Below, in pieces: positions 36,767-45,219 of a stretch of 64,000 nucleotides of DNA (position 1 is the stretch's first letter; each line of letters begins with the position of its first letter). This stretch comes from Phytomonospora endophytica (lineage in GTDB: Bacteria > Actinomycetota > Actinomycetes > Mycobacteriales > Micromonosporaceae). The position numbers and the translations under genes are program-made. Under the pieces are notes generated by a model, which worked only from the letters and a program-made list of their open reading frames with translations, was not told where the DNA came from and did no database searches. Where the stretch lies: assembly GCF_014202425.1 (NCBI RefSeq), contig NZ_JACHGT010000020.1:75181-139180 (forward strand), read 5' to 3'.

Positions 36767-37473
36767 GCCCCACCGGCCACTTCGAGGACGGTGCCGGTGA
36801 TGTAGGTGTTCGTCGCCAGCGACACCACCGCCCGCGCGACGTCCTCGGGCAGTCCCACGCGGCCCAGCGGCAGGGCCTTGGCGAAGCCGTCGAACATGGC
36901 CTGGCGCTGCTCCTCGGGCAGCGCGTGCCACCACGGGGTGTCGATGACGCCGGGGGAGACGGCGTTGACGCGCCGGGGCGCGAGTTCTGCCGCGAGCGGT
37001 CCGACCATCGCCTCGACGGCGCCGTTGATCGCGGCGAGTCCGGCGGTGCCGGGCAGGGCCGCGCGGGCCGAGACGGCGCCGATGAAGGTCACCGAGCCGC
37101 CGGGGGCGAGGTGGGGGAGGGTCGCCTTGAGCGCCCGGACGTGCGCGATGAGTTTGGCCTCGATGCCGTCGCGCAGATCGTCGAGGGCGAGTGCGGTGAT
37201 GGGGCCGCCGCCGCTGCCGCCGCTGAGGGCGAGCACGAGGTGGTCGTAGGTGGTGCCGTCGGCGAAGAAGGCCGCGAGGTCTTCGTCGGAGGCCGCGTCG
37301 ACGGTGGCGGGTCGGACCCGCGCGCCGATGGCCGCGGCGGTGTCGGCGAGGACATCGGCCCGGCGGCCGGTGATGACCACCTCGGCGCCCGCTTCGGCGA
37401 AGAGCCGTGCGGTGGCCGCGCCGATGCCGCTGCCGCCGCCCATGACCAGTGCCCGCTGACCGTTGAGTTCCAT
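36745..37473 (-). CDS. SDR-fold protein lacking the catalytic Tyr/Lys
   Basis: The 242-residue protein keeps the cofactor loop GGGSGIGAATA and the SDR length, but the place of the YxxxK motif reads LAAIN in GTAGLAAINGAVEAM, so Tyr is Leu and Lys is Asn. The catalytic Ser region (FIGAVSA) is also altered. It may bind NAD(P) or a ligand without ordinary SDR chemistry. It is divergent from a TetR gene, with a strong inverted repeat in between. Confidence 0.85.
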   Translation of the reverse strand: MELNGQRALVMGGGSGIGAATARLFAEAGAEVVITGRRADVLADTAAAIGARVRPATVDAASDEDLAAFFADGTTYDHLVLALSGGSGGGPITALALDDLRDGIEAKLIAHVRALKATLPHLAPGGSVTFIGAVSARAALPGTAGLAAINGAVEAMVGPLAAELAPRRVNAVSPGVIDTPWWHALPEEQRQAMFDGFAKALPLGRVGLPEDVARAVVSLATNTYITGTVLEVAGGAQLATAG

Positions 37474-37488
37474 GGCCTGAGCCTCTCG

Positions 37489-37527
37489 TTGTCGAGTCTT
37501 GCTGTCTCGACAAGTGTTTGTCGAGAC
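37489..37527. promoter_or_regulatory. TetR operator cluster, overlapping inverted repeats
   Basis: GTCTCGACAA (37504-37513) and TTGTCGAGAC (37518-37527) form a perfect 10-base inverted repeat with a 4-base spacer. A further TTGTCGAG at 37489-37496 pairs with the first arm at a wider spacing. The repeats lie between the SDR start and the TAGCGT -10 of tetR, suited to control both. Confidence 0.75.
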
Positions 37528-37558
37528 TCATGGTTTCGTCAACTGCTAGCGTGGTGAC

Positions 37559-38137
37559 ATGGCACACCAACGCGCCCACACCGGCCGCCAGCGCAACGAA
37601 GCCGCCCGGCAGGCCATCCTCGACGCCGCCCTGCGCCTGTTCGGCACCTCCGGCGGCGACGTCACCGTCGGCGCGATCGCCGCCGAGGCGGGCGTCGGGA
37701 AACAGACCATTTACCGCTGGTGGCCCTCGAAGTACGCGATCCTCCTCGAAGCCTTCACCGCCTACGGCAGCGCCGTCGTCCCCCAGCCCGACACCGGCAC
37801 CGTCGACGGCGACCTGCGCGCCTTCGTCGTCGCGACCTTCGACGGCATGACCGAGGCCGCCCCCGTCCTCAGCGCGCTCATGGGCGAAGCCCAGCGCGAC
37901 CCGGCGACCCTGGAGACCCTCCGCGAGTTCACCGACCGACGCCGCACGGCCCTCCGCGCGCTCCTCGAACGCGGCCGCGCACGCGCCGAACTGCCCCCCG
38001 GCGCCGACTTCGACCTGCTCATCGACCAGGTGTACGGCGTCCTGTGGTACCGCGTTCTGCTCGGCCACGGCCCACTGAGCCCCCGCGCCGCCGCCGAACT
38101 CGCCACCGGCCTCCTCCGGCAGATCCGGCGCGACTGA
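37559..38137 (+). CDS. TetR-family repressor
   Basis: The 192-residue regulator has the helix-turn-helix TVGAIAAEAGVGKQTIYRWW, with the Trp-Trp variant found in AcrR-like TetR proteins carrying a TetR_C_11-type domain. It probably controls itself and the divergent SDR-fold gene. ATG 37559 follows TAGCGT (37547-37552) by six bases, implying a leaderless mRNA. Confidence 0.9.
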   Translation: MAHQRAHTGRQRNEAARQAILDAALRLFGTSGGDVTVGAIAAEAGVGKQTIYRWWPSKYAILLEAFTAYGSAVVPQPDTGTVDGDLRAFVVATFDGMTEAAPVLSALMGEAQRDPATLETLREFTDRRRTALRALLERGRARAELPPGADFDLLIDQVYGVLWYRVLLGHGPLSPRAAAELATGLLRQIRRD

Positions 38138-38200
38138 AACCGTCCGGCGCGACCCTCCGGCAACTTAGAGTGACCGTACGAGAGACGGGGGAGGCCGGCC

Positions 38201-38758
38201 ATGGCCAGCGAGTTCCAGACGCGCAAGCTCATCCGCCGCTTCGGGCTGCTCGACGCCGACCACGCGGGACACGTCGAACCCGCCGACTACCTGCGCATAG
38301 CCGAAAGGCTGCGCTGCGCCTTCGGGCTCGCCGACGACGACGCCCGCGTCGCCGCCCTCCGCGACGCCTACGAGCGGCTGTGGCGCGACGTGCACGGGGA
38401 CGGGACGGCGAAGGTCACCCTCGAAGAGTTCGTCACCGCCAACGACAAGGCCCTCATCGCCGGTGTCGCCACCTTCGACGCGACGGTCCGGCCGCTCTGG
38501 GAGGCGCTGTTCGCGCTCGCCGACCTCGACGGCGACGGCCGTCTCGACGCCCCCGAGCTGAGTTCGCTGCTGCGCGCGCACGGGCTCGTCGAGCCGCAGG
38601 TGGCCGCGGCCGTCGAGCATCTCGCGCATCACGGCAGGGGTGTTTCGCGAGACGACTTCGCCCGGGTCTGCCGGGAGTACTTCACCGGCGAGGATCTCGA
38701 CGCGCCCGGCAACTGGCTGCTGGGTGACCCGCGGCCGCTGACGGTCGGGCTCGACTAG
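38201..38758 (+). CDS. EF-hand calcium-binding protein, calerythrin-like
   Basis: The 185-residue cytoplasmic protein resembles the four-EF-hand calerythrin family. The best loop is DLDGDGRLDAPE, with Asp at positions 1, 3 and 5 and Glu at 12. Another, DADHAGHVEPAD, has weaker ligands, and VHGDGTAKVTLEE may be a third. It may buffer or sense calcium. GGGGGAGG precedes the ATG. Its stop overlaps the convergent DUF2087 gene by four bases. Confidence 0.85.
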   Translation: MASEFQTRKLIRRFGLLDADHAGHVEPADYLRIAERLRCAFGLADDDARVAALRDAYERLWRDVHGDGTAKVTLEEFVTANDKALIAGVATFDATVRPLWEALFALADLDGDGRLDAPELSSLLRAHGLVEPQVAAAVEHLAHHGRGVSRDDFARVCREYFTGEDLDAPGNWLLGDPRPLTVGLD

Positions 38759-39291
38759 ACCTCGACGCGCCCGCCGCTACGCCAGTACCGGCCGTCCTCG
38801 CGCGTCATGATGCCGTGGTCGACCAGGTACCGCCGCAGTGAGGCGTGGTCGGCGTGCCAGCCCTTCAGCACGTCGTCGATCTGCTTCTCGGTGTAGATCA
38901 CGCCGGGTTCGAAGCTCCGCTCGGCGATGTGCTCGACGACGATCCGGGACTTGCGGAAACCGCTGGGCAGACTCAGCAGGCGCCCGTCGCGGACGAAGTT
39001 GCGTAGCACGGCGTTGCGGTCGGGGTCGTCGTCGAGGGATTCCGGTTCGGTGGCCGGGGCCTGCCGCGCGGCCTCCTTGAACAGGTCGGCGGAGGCGGTC
39101 AGGCGACCGTCCTCGCCGGTGGTCACGATCCCGCTGCCGATGAGTCGCTGGAGGGCCTTGACGGCCGACTTCGCGTCGGCGCCGGCCGCCTCGGCGACCT
39201 CGGCGGAGGTTCCGGCACCGAGCACCACGGCGGCGAAGGCGCGCAGGCGGGCCGGCTCGGCGAGCTGGCCGCACAGTTCAAGGGAGTCCAT
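38755..39291 (-). CDS. DUF2087 protein with N-terminal helix-turn-helix
   Basis: The 178-residue protein has an ArsR/MarR-like winged-helix N-terminus (about 1-75). The C-terminal DUF2087 domain shows RDGRLLSLP, a central YTEKQIDDVLKGWHADHASLRRYLVDHG and a final YWR. The family is regarded as regulatory; no target is known. ATG 39291 follows TAGTGT (39298-39303) by six bases, so it is probably leaderless. Confidence 0.85.
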   Translation of the reverse strand: MDSLELCGQLAEPARLRAFAAVVLGAGTSAEVAEAAGADAKSAVKALQRLIGSGIVTTGEDGRLTASADLFKEAARQAPATEPESLDDDPDRNAVLRNFVRDGRLLSLPSGFRKSRIVVEHIAERSFEPGVIYTEKQIDDVLKGWHADHASLRRYLVDHGIMTREDGRYWRSGGRVEV

Positions 39292-39361
39292 CCCGCCACA
39301 CTACGAAGGCCCGGGAGCGCTCTCAACGCGATATCGGCCCCGGCGTCGCTACCCTCGACAG

Positions 39362-40837
39362 GTGGCCACCCTCCGTGATCTCCTCAGCGCGCACACGACC
39401 CTCGACTCCGACGCTGTCGACCACCTGCACCTGCTGGCCGCCGAGTGGCAGCTGCTGTCCGATCTGTCCTTCGCCGACCTGCTCATGTGGGTGCGCGCCA
39501 AGGACGAGGACAAGGGCTACGTCTGCGTCGCCCAGGTGCGCCCCACCACGGGAATGACGGCGTACTACGACGACCAGGTCGCGCGGACCAGCTCCGGCGG
39601 CGACGCGTCGCACCTGACCGCCGCCTACGCCGAGGGCCGGATCTGGCGCGAGGGCGACCCGGTCTGGTTCGGTGACACCCCCGCGCGTCATGAGGCGATC
39701 CCGGTGCGCCGGACCGCGACCGGGCCGGTCATCGCGGTGATCGCGCGCGACACGAACCTGATGACCGTGCGCAGCCCCAGCCGCCTGGAGTCCAACTACC
39801 TCAACATCGCCGACGACCTCGCGCAGATGGTCACCGACGGAAGCTTCCCGCCCCCGCGTCTGCCCGGGGAGACGACGACCGCGCCCCGCGTCGGCGACGG
39901 CCTCGTCCGGCTCGACGCCGCCGGGAAGGTCAAGTACGTCTCACCGAACGCCCTGTCGGCCTACCGCCGCCTCGGCGTCTCCGGGCACCTGCTCGGCGAG
40001 GACCTGGCCGCCATCACCGGCCGTCTCGCCGACGACCCCTTCGACGGCGGCGACGCCGTCGCGCGCATCAACTCGGCCCTCCGCGGTGACAGCCCGCCGC
40101 GCAAGGAGATCGAGGCCCGGGGCGCGACGGTGCTGATGCGGGCGCTGCCGCTGCGGCCGGTCGGCTCACCGGCGGGCGCGCTGATCCTGGTCCGGGACGT
40201 CACCGAGGTCCGCCGCCGCGACCGGGCGCTGATGACCAAGGACGCCACGATCCGCGAGATCCACCACCGGGTCAAGAACAACCTGCAGACCGTCGCCGCG
40301 CTGCTCCGCCTCCAGGCCCGGCGGGTCGGGGCGCCGCAGGCGCGGGCGGCGCTGGAGGAGTCGGTGCGGCGGGTCGCCTCGATCGCGCTGGTCCACGAGA
40401 CGCTGTCGCAGTCCAGCGACGAGGCCGTCGCCTTCGACGAGATCGTCGACCGCATCTCCTCGATGGCCGCCGAGGTCGCCGCCGCCGAGTCGCAGGTGCG
40501 GCTGCGCAGGGAGGGATCCTTCGGGGTCCTCCCGGCCGAGGTGGCGACACCGCTGGTGATGATCCTCAACGAGCTGCTGCAGAACGCCGTCGAGCACGCC
40601 TACGGGCCGGGGCAGTCGGGCGAGGTCGTGCTCGCCGTGCACCGGGAACAGGGCGAGCTGCGCGTGCGGGTCGCCGACGAGGGCCGTGGGCTGCCGGAGT
40701 CCTTCCGGATCGAGAACAGCCAGCGGCTCGGGCTCCAGATCGTGCGGACCCTCGCGACCGGTGAGCTGCGCGGGACGATCGACCTGCGCCCGCGCGAGGG
40801 CGGCGGGACCGAGGCGGTGCTCGTCGTTCCGGTGTAG
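39362..40837 (+). CDS. pdtaS: Sensor histidine kinase, PdtaS-like (GAF, PAS, HisKA_2)
   Basis: The 491-residue cytoplasmic kinase has an N-terminal GAF domain (about 1-150), a PAS domain (about 180-280) and a HisKA_2 region with EIHHRVKNNLQT, where His302 is the likely phosphorylation site. An HATPase domain follows with NELLQNAVEHAYG. It matches mycobacterial PdtaS, whose partner PdtaR is an ANTAR RNA-binding antiterminator. The partner is not in the window. GTG 39362 lies six bases after TACCCT, so it is probably leaderless. Confidence 0.88.
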   Translation: MATLRDLLSAHTTLDSDAVDHLHLLAAEWQLLSDLSFADLLMWVRAKDEDKGYVCVAQVRPTTGMTAYYDDQVARTSSGGDASHLTAAYAEGRIWREGDPVWFGDTPARHEAIPVRRTATGPVIAVIARDTNLMTVRSPSRLESNYLNIADDLAQMVTDGSFPPPRLPGETTTAPRVGDGLVRLDAAGKVKYVSPNALSAYRRLGVSGHLLGEDLAAITGRLADDPFDGGDAVARINSALRGDSPPRKEIEARGATVLMRALPLRPVGSPAGALILVRDVTEVRRRDRALMTKDATIREIHHRVKNNLQTVAALLRLQARRVGAPQARAALEESVRRVASIALVHETLSQSSDEAVAFDEIVDRISSMAAEVAAAESQVRLRREGSFGVLPAEVATPLVMILNELLQNAVEHAYGPGQSGEVVLAVHREQGELRVRVADEGRGLPESFRIENSQRLGLQIVRTLATGELRGTIDLRPREGGGTEAVLVVPV

Positions 40838-40945
40838 GGCGGGGTGTCCTGGATGCGACAGAAAGATCCTTTGTCATCGGGCCGTCACCACTGGTAGTTT
40901 TCCGTGCGTTCTTACTGATCGCGGGGGTGACCAGAGGGGGATAGC

Positions 40946-41185
40946 ATGGCTTTCATGGCGCAGCGAATAGAAGTTCCCGAGCTGCCGGATGATGCGTACG
41001 ACGTACTGCTGGCGCGAGCTCAGGCCTACGGCATGAGCGTCGAGCGCTATGTGCGAGCGCTTCTCATCGACCAAGCGGCCCAGCCGACGGCGGCGGAAGT
41101 GTTCGCCCGGACCGCCGACCGCCCGAAGACCGGTGTATCGGTGGACGACATCGTGGCGCTCCAGCGGGCGGATCGCGAACGGTGA
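40946..41185 (+). CDS. VapB-like antitoxin, ribbon-helix-helix
   Basis: The 79-residue protein begins with a strand and two helices (IEVPELPDDAYDVLLARAQAYG) like FitA/VapB ribbon-helix-helix antitoxins, and ends in a basic tail that would wrap the toxin. The gene overlaps the PIN-domain toxin gene by four bases. GAGGGGG lies before ATG 40946. Antitoxins of this class also repress their own promoter. Confidence 0.82.
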   Translation: MAFMAQRIEVPELPDDAYDVLLARAQAYGMSVERYVRALLIDQAAQPTAAEVFARTADRPKTGVSVDDIVALQRADRER

Positions 41186-41580
41186 GCCAGACGATCGTCG
41201 TGGACAACTCCGTCATCGTCTACGCTCTCACCGAATCCGCGGGGACCGAGCTTCTGCGAAGGCGTTTGTCCGCGCCGCGCCAGATGCACGCTCCGGCTCT
41301 CATCGATTTCGAGTTCCTCAGCGCGATGCGCGGCATGCTCGTCGGCCGCAAGATCACCGAAGTGGTGGCGGATCAGGCACTGCGGGACTTTTTCGACCTC
41401 CCGATCACCCGGCACCCGGGCGCGGAGACCTTCAAGCGGGCGTGGGAACTTCGGCATAACTACAACCCGTACGACGCGTCGTACGTGGCGTTGGCCGAGA
41501 GTCTGGGAAGCACCCTGCTGACGTCCGATCGCAAACTTGAAGGGTCTCACTCGGCCCGAGTCGAGGTCATCGCAATCTGA
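41182..41580 (+). CDS. VapC-like PIN-domain ribonuclease toxin
   Basis: The 132-residue PIN protein keeps the acidic Mg-binding residues Asp8 (VVDNSVIVYAL), Glu44 (DFEFLSAM), Asp98 (YDASYVALAE) and Asp116 (LLTSDRKL), so it should be an active endoribonuclease. It would be neutralised by the antitoxin encoded just upstream. The cassette stands between the kinase gene and the sulfite-reduction operon with no mobile-element signature. Confidence 0.88.
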   Translation: MSQTIVVDNSVIVYALTESAGTELLRRRLSAPRQMHAPALIDFEFLSAMRGMLVGRKITEVVADQALRDFFDLPITRHPGAETFKRAWELRHNYNPYDASYVALAESLGSTLLTSDRKLEGSHSARVEVIAI

Positions 41581-41747
41581 GCCACCCCGTCCCGCCATGC
41601 GGACGGCCCGGAAACCGTGAATCGGCCCCCGTCGTCTCCATGTCGGGACCGTTACCCCAGATGTCGGCGTGTGACGCCCGCACGGCCGCCCCGGGACCGT
41701 CCGCATGGAGGTGACGGCCCCCGCACCCTTGTGGCATGCTTGCCCGC

Positions 41748-41846
41748 ATGAGTGCTGCCCTGCGCATCCGCCTCGTGGCCCGCCGCCACGTGGACTTCGG
41801 GCGTACCCGCAGCGCGATCTGTCGCCCGGTGCATCGTCGCGCCTGA
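41748..41846 (+). CDS. Leader peptide of the sulfite-reduction operon
   Basis: This 32-codon frame encodes a basic peptide with RLVARRHVDFGRTR and the Ser-Ala-Ile-Cys-Arg motif. It resembles the short leader peptides with RRHVD and a late Cys that lie upstream of sulfur-assimilation genes in actinobacteria. It ends 98 bases before nirA. A CATGCT hexamer lies seven bases before ATG, so it is probably leaderless. Ribosome pausing at the Cys codon could sense cysteine; that mechanism is inferred. Confidence 0.72.
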   Translation: MSAALRIRLVARRHVDFGRTRSAICRPVHRRA

Positions 41847-41944
41847 TCGAACCCTTTCCTTCTCCAGGGCGCGCGACGTGTCGCCGCCGTGGATCCTCAT
41901 GACGCCAACGCCTCGCGTGCTGATCACTGAGCACCGGGAGCATC

Positions 41945-43606
41945 ATGACCACGTCGTCGGTCCGCAGTCGGCACAACGCCAAGGGCCAGGGCCAGTGGGC
42001 GCTCGGACACACCGAGCCCCTCAACCCCAATGAGCAGCAGAAGAAGGACGACAACCCCCTCAACGTCCGCGCGCGCATCGAGAACATCTACGCGCACCGG
42101 GGTTTCGCCTCGATCGACCCCGCCGACCTGCGCGGCCGTTTCCGCTGGTGGGGCCTCTACACCCAGCGCAAACCCGGCTTCGACGGCACCCACACCGGCG
42201 TCATGGAACCCGAGGACCTCGAAGACGAGTTCTTCATGCTGCGCGTCCGCATCGACGGCGGGCAGCTCTCCGTGGAGCAGCTGCGCGCGATCGCCGAGAT
42301 CTCCCGGCTCTACGGCCGCGACACCGCCGACATCACCGACCGCCAGAACATCCAGCTGCACTGGATCCGCGTCGAGGACGTCCCCGACATCTGGCGCCGC
42401 CTCGAAGAAGTCGGACTGTCCACACAGGAGGCATGCGGCGACTGCCCACGCGTCGTCCTCGGCAGCCCCGTGGCCGGCGTCTCCGCCGACGAACTGATCG
42501 ACGCCACCCCGGCCATCGACGAGATCACCAGCCGCTTCATCGGCGACCAGAGCCTGTCGAACCTGCCCCGCAAGTACAAGTCCGGCATCTCCTGGCTGCC
42601 CGACCTGCCCTACGAGACCAACGACCTCTCCTTCCTCGGCGCCGTCCACCCGATCCACGGACCCGGCTACGACGTCTGGGTCGGCGGCGGCCTGTCGACG
42701 AACCCCATGCTCGCCAAGCGACTCGGCACCTGGGTGTCCCTTGAGGACGTTCCCGACGTCTGGCACGCCGTCACCCAGCTCTTCCGCGACTACGGCTTCC
42801 GCCGCCTGCGCACCCGCGCGCGCCTCAAGTTCCTCGTCGCCGACTGGGGCATCGAACGCTTCCGCGAAGTCCTGGAGAACGAGTACCTCAAGCGCAAACT
42901 CGACGACCTCGACGAACCCGCCGTCGCACCCGCCCTCATCGACCACGTCGGCGTCCACCGGCAGGCCGACGGACGCTACTTCGTCGGCGCCGCACCGGTC
43001 GTCGGCCGCGTCACCGGAACCGTCCTGCACCAGGTCGCCGAACTCGCCGCCCGCCACGGCAGCGACCGCGTGCGCACCACCCCCGGCCAGAAACTCCTCA
43101 TCCTCGACATCGCCGAGTCCGATGTGGACGCCATCGTCGAAGGCCTCCGCGAACTCGGCCTCCACGCCGACCCCAGCCCCTGGCGCCGCGGCACCATGGC
43201 CTGCACCGGCATCGAGTTCTGCAAACTCGCCCTCGTCGACACCAAGGAACGCGCCCGCGAAACCGTCCTCCAGCTCGAAAAGCGCGTACCCGACATGGAC
43301 ACCCCGCTCGCGATCCACGTCAACGGCTGCCCCAACGCCTGCGCCCGCACCCAAACCGCCGACATCGGCCTCAAAGGCCAGCTCGTCCTCGTCGACGGCA
43401 AGCGCGTCGAAGGCTTCCAGGTCCACCTCGGCGGCGGCCACGCCCTGCACGCCGGCCTCGGCCGCAAACTCCGCGGCCACAAGGTCGCCGCGACCGAACT
43501 CGCCGACTACGTCGAGCGCCTTTCCCGCCGCTACCTCGACGAGCGCACCGACGGCGAGGTCTTCGCCGCCTGGGTCGCCCGCGCCGACGAGAAGGACCTC
43601 CAGTGA
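41945..43606 (+). CDS. nirA: Ferredoxin-dependent sulfite reductase
   Basis: The 553-residue enzyme reduces sulfite to sulfide with six electrons. It has two ferredoxin-like half domains and the siroheme/[4Fe-4S] cysteines Cys420 and Cys426 (ACTGIEFC) and Cys462 and Cys466 (NGCPNAC). Length and motifs match mycobacterial NirA, which despite its name is a sulfite reductase; the following cysH supports that role over nitrite reductase. The stop overlaps the next GTG. Confidence 0.92.
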   Translation: MTTSSVRSRHNAKGQGQWALGHTEPLNPNEQQKKDDNPLNVRARIENIYAHRGFASIDPADLRGRFRWWGLYTQRKPGFDGTHTGVMEPEDLEDEFFMLRVRIDGGQLSVEQLRAIAEISRLYGRDTADITDRQNIQLHWIRVEDVPDIWRRLEEVGLSTQEACGDCPRVVLGSPVAGVSADELIDATPAIDEITSRFIGDQSLSNLPRKYKSGISWLPDLPYETNDLSFLGAVHPIHGPGYDVWVGGGLSTNPMLAKRLGTWVSLEDVPDVWHAVTQLFRDYGFRRLRTRARLKFLVADWGIERFREVLENEYLKRKLDDLDEPAVAPALIDHVGVHRQADGRYFVGAAPVVGRVTGTVLHQVAELAARHGSDRVRTTPGQKLLILDIAESDVDAIVEGLRELGLHADPSPWRRGTMACTGIEFCKLALVDTKERARETVLQLEKRVPDMDTPLAIHVNGCPNACARTQTADIGLKGQLVLVDGKRVEGFQVHLGGGHALHAGLGRKLRGHKVAATELADYVERLSRRYLDERTDGEVFAAWVARADEKDLQ

Positions 43607-43821
43607 GCGGCCGCGCCGTCCCCTACTTCTGCCCCTACTGCGGAGACGAGGACCTGCACCCCCATCTCCCCGCCGACCCCGGCGCGCGCCCCTCCGGCTG
43701 GGAATGCCGCTCCTGCGCCCGCGTCTTCTCGGTGACCTTCAAAGGACTCAACTTCGGCGACGACGCCACCCCACAGACCGTGCCCGTCGACAACAGACCG
43801 GAGACCGGCCATGACTCGTGA
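43603..43821 (+). CDS. Small Zn-ribbon protein in sulfur operon
   Basis: The 72-residue protein has two Cys pairs, CPYC near residue 10 and CRSC near residue 35, spaced as in a zinc ribbon. Its gene overlaps both neighbours (nirA by four bases, cysH by 11), so it is translated with them. It might assist siroheme or cluster enzymes or regulate the pathway; its function is not known to me. Confidence 0.82.
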   Translation: MSGRAVPYFCPYCGDEDLHPHLPADPGARPSGWECRSCARVFSVTFKGLNFGDDATPQTVPVDNRPETGHDS

Positions 43822-44506
43822 CCCCTTCGCCCTCCGCGACCTCGCCCACAAGGCCGGCCGCGACCTTGAGAACGCCTCCGCCGAACGCATCGTGGAATGG
43901 GCCGCCGACACCTTCGGCGAACGCTTCTGCGTCACCTCCTCCTTCGCCGACGCCGTCCTCGCCCACCTGGTCTCCAGCGTGGTCCCCGGCGTCGACGTCG
44001 TCTTCCTCGACACCGGACTCCACTTCGAGGAGACCCTCGACGTCCGCGAAGAGGTCCGCCGCAGGCTCCCCGTGACCGTCAAGTCGGTCCGCCCGCCCAT
44101 GACCGTCGGCCGCCAGGACGGCGAGTTCGGCCCCCGGCTGTGGGACCGCGCCCCCGACGAGTGCTGCCACCTGCGCAAGGTCGAACCCCTCGCCGAGGCG
44201 CTCGCCGACTACGACGCCTGGGCCACCGGTCTGCGCCGCGACGAGTCCCCCAGCCGTGCCGACACCCGCATCGTCGACTTCGACGCCGGCCGCCAGAAGG
44301 TCAAGATCTCGCCCATCGCGCGCTGGACACAGTCCGACGTGGACACCTACATCGAGGCCAACGACATCCCCGTCAACGACCTCTTCAACCGCGGCTACGG
44401 CTCCATCGGCTGCTGGCCCTGCACCCGCCGCGTCAAGCCCGGCGAGGACCCCCGCGCCGGCCGCTGGGCCATGTTCGACAAGCAGGAATGCGGGATCCAC
44501 CTGTGA
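43811..44506 (+). CDS. cysH: Adenylylsulfate (APS) reductase, iron-sulfur type
   Basis: The 231-residue enzyme reduces APS to sulfite. The four cluster cysteines are present: Cys118-Cys119 (ECCHLRKVEPL) and Cys201 and Cys204 (GCWPC). Cys227 in the C-terminal ECGIHL is the catalytic residue that forms the thiosulfonate. The cluster identifies an APS rather than PAPS reductase. It feeds sulfite to the enzyme encoded by nirA in the same operon. Confidence 0.93.
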   Translation: MTRDPFALRDLAHKAGRDLENASAERIVEWAADTFGERFCVTSSFADAVLAHLVSSVVPGVDVVFLDTGLHFEETLDVREEVRRRLPVTVKSVRPPMTVGRQDGEFGPRLWDRAPDECCHLRKVEPLAEALADYDAWATGLRRDESPSRADTRIVDFDAGRQKVKISPIARWTQSDVDTYIEANDIPVNDLFNRGYGSIGCWPCTRRVKPGEDPRAGRWAMFDKQECGIHL

Positions 44507-45219
44507 CCGCCTGGCGCGGCGACGGCCCCGGCCCGCCGCTCGTGCTCATCGCCCACGGCAGCAGGGACGGCCGCTCCTCCGCGGTCGTCCGCCGCATCGC
44601 CGCGCGCCTCGACGCCCGGGCGAGTTTCATCGACTTCGACCGCCCCGACCCGGTGACCCTGCTCACGGCACTCGCCGACGCCGGGCACCGCACCGTGGCC
44701 GTGGTCCCGCTCCTGCTGACCGACGCCTTCCACAGCCGCGTCGACGTGCCCCGGCTCGTCGCCGAGGTGCGTGAGAAGCGGCCGGGGCTGGAGGTGCCGC
44801 TGGGGCCACCCGTCGGCGGAGCGGCGCTCATTCCGGCGCTGGCGCGGGCGCTGGGCCCCTGCGACGGGGTCGTGCTGGCGGCGGCCGGGACCCGCGACAC
44901 GGTGGGGCAGGCACACGTACGCGACATGGCCCTGCGCCTCGGCCGGCACCTCGGAGTGCCGGGCGTGGCCGCGTACGCCGCCTCGGCGGAGCCGGGCGTC
45001 GGCGAGGCGGTCACCCGCCTGCACGCGTCGGGTGCCCGGAATGTCGCGGTCGCCTCCTACTTCATCGCGCCCGGTCTGCTCTACGAGCGCGTGCGCGCGG
45101 CGGCGGTCGCGGCGGGCGTGCCGGTCGCGCCCCCGCTCGGCGACGCCGACGAGCTGCTCGGTGCGGTCCGTGCGGCCTACGTCGCCGCCCTGCGAAGGAC
45201 GGTCGCGGCGGCGGCCTGA
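44503..45219 (+). CDS. Sirohydrochlorin ferrochelatase-like protein (CbiX/SirB family)
   Basis: The 238-residue protein has two class II chelatase halves, with AHGSRDGR at the N-terminus and PLLLTDAFHSRVDVP carrying the second metal-binding His. It should insert iron into sirohydrochlorin to make siroheme, the cofactor of the sulfite reductase in this operon. A cobalt-chelatase role is less likely here. The GTG start overlaps the cysH stop by four bases. Confidence 0.87.
   Translation: MTAWRGDGPGPPLVLIAHGSRDGRSSAVVRRIAARLDARASFIDFDRPDPVTLLTALADAGHRTVAVVPLLLTDAFHSRVDVPRLVAEVREKRPGLEVPLGPPVGGAALIPALARALGPCDGVVLAAAGTRDTVGQAHVRDMALRLGRHLGVPGVAAYAASAEPGVGEAVTRLHASGARNVAVASYFIAPGLLYERVRAAAVAAGVPVAPPLGDADELLGAVRAAYVAALRRTVAAAA

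Noticed and set aside
33908-38068. A 1386-codon open frame on the minus strand
   Set aside because: It is a high-GC shadow opposite the osmoprotectant operon and other real genes, with repetitive Gly/Arg/Asp/Val composition and no recognisable domain.
38927-39361. N-terminal extension of the PdtaS-like kinase upstream of GTG 39362
   Set aside because: The extension is antisense to the DUF2087 gene and lacks similarity to kinases; a TACCCT hexamer supports GTG 39362.
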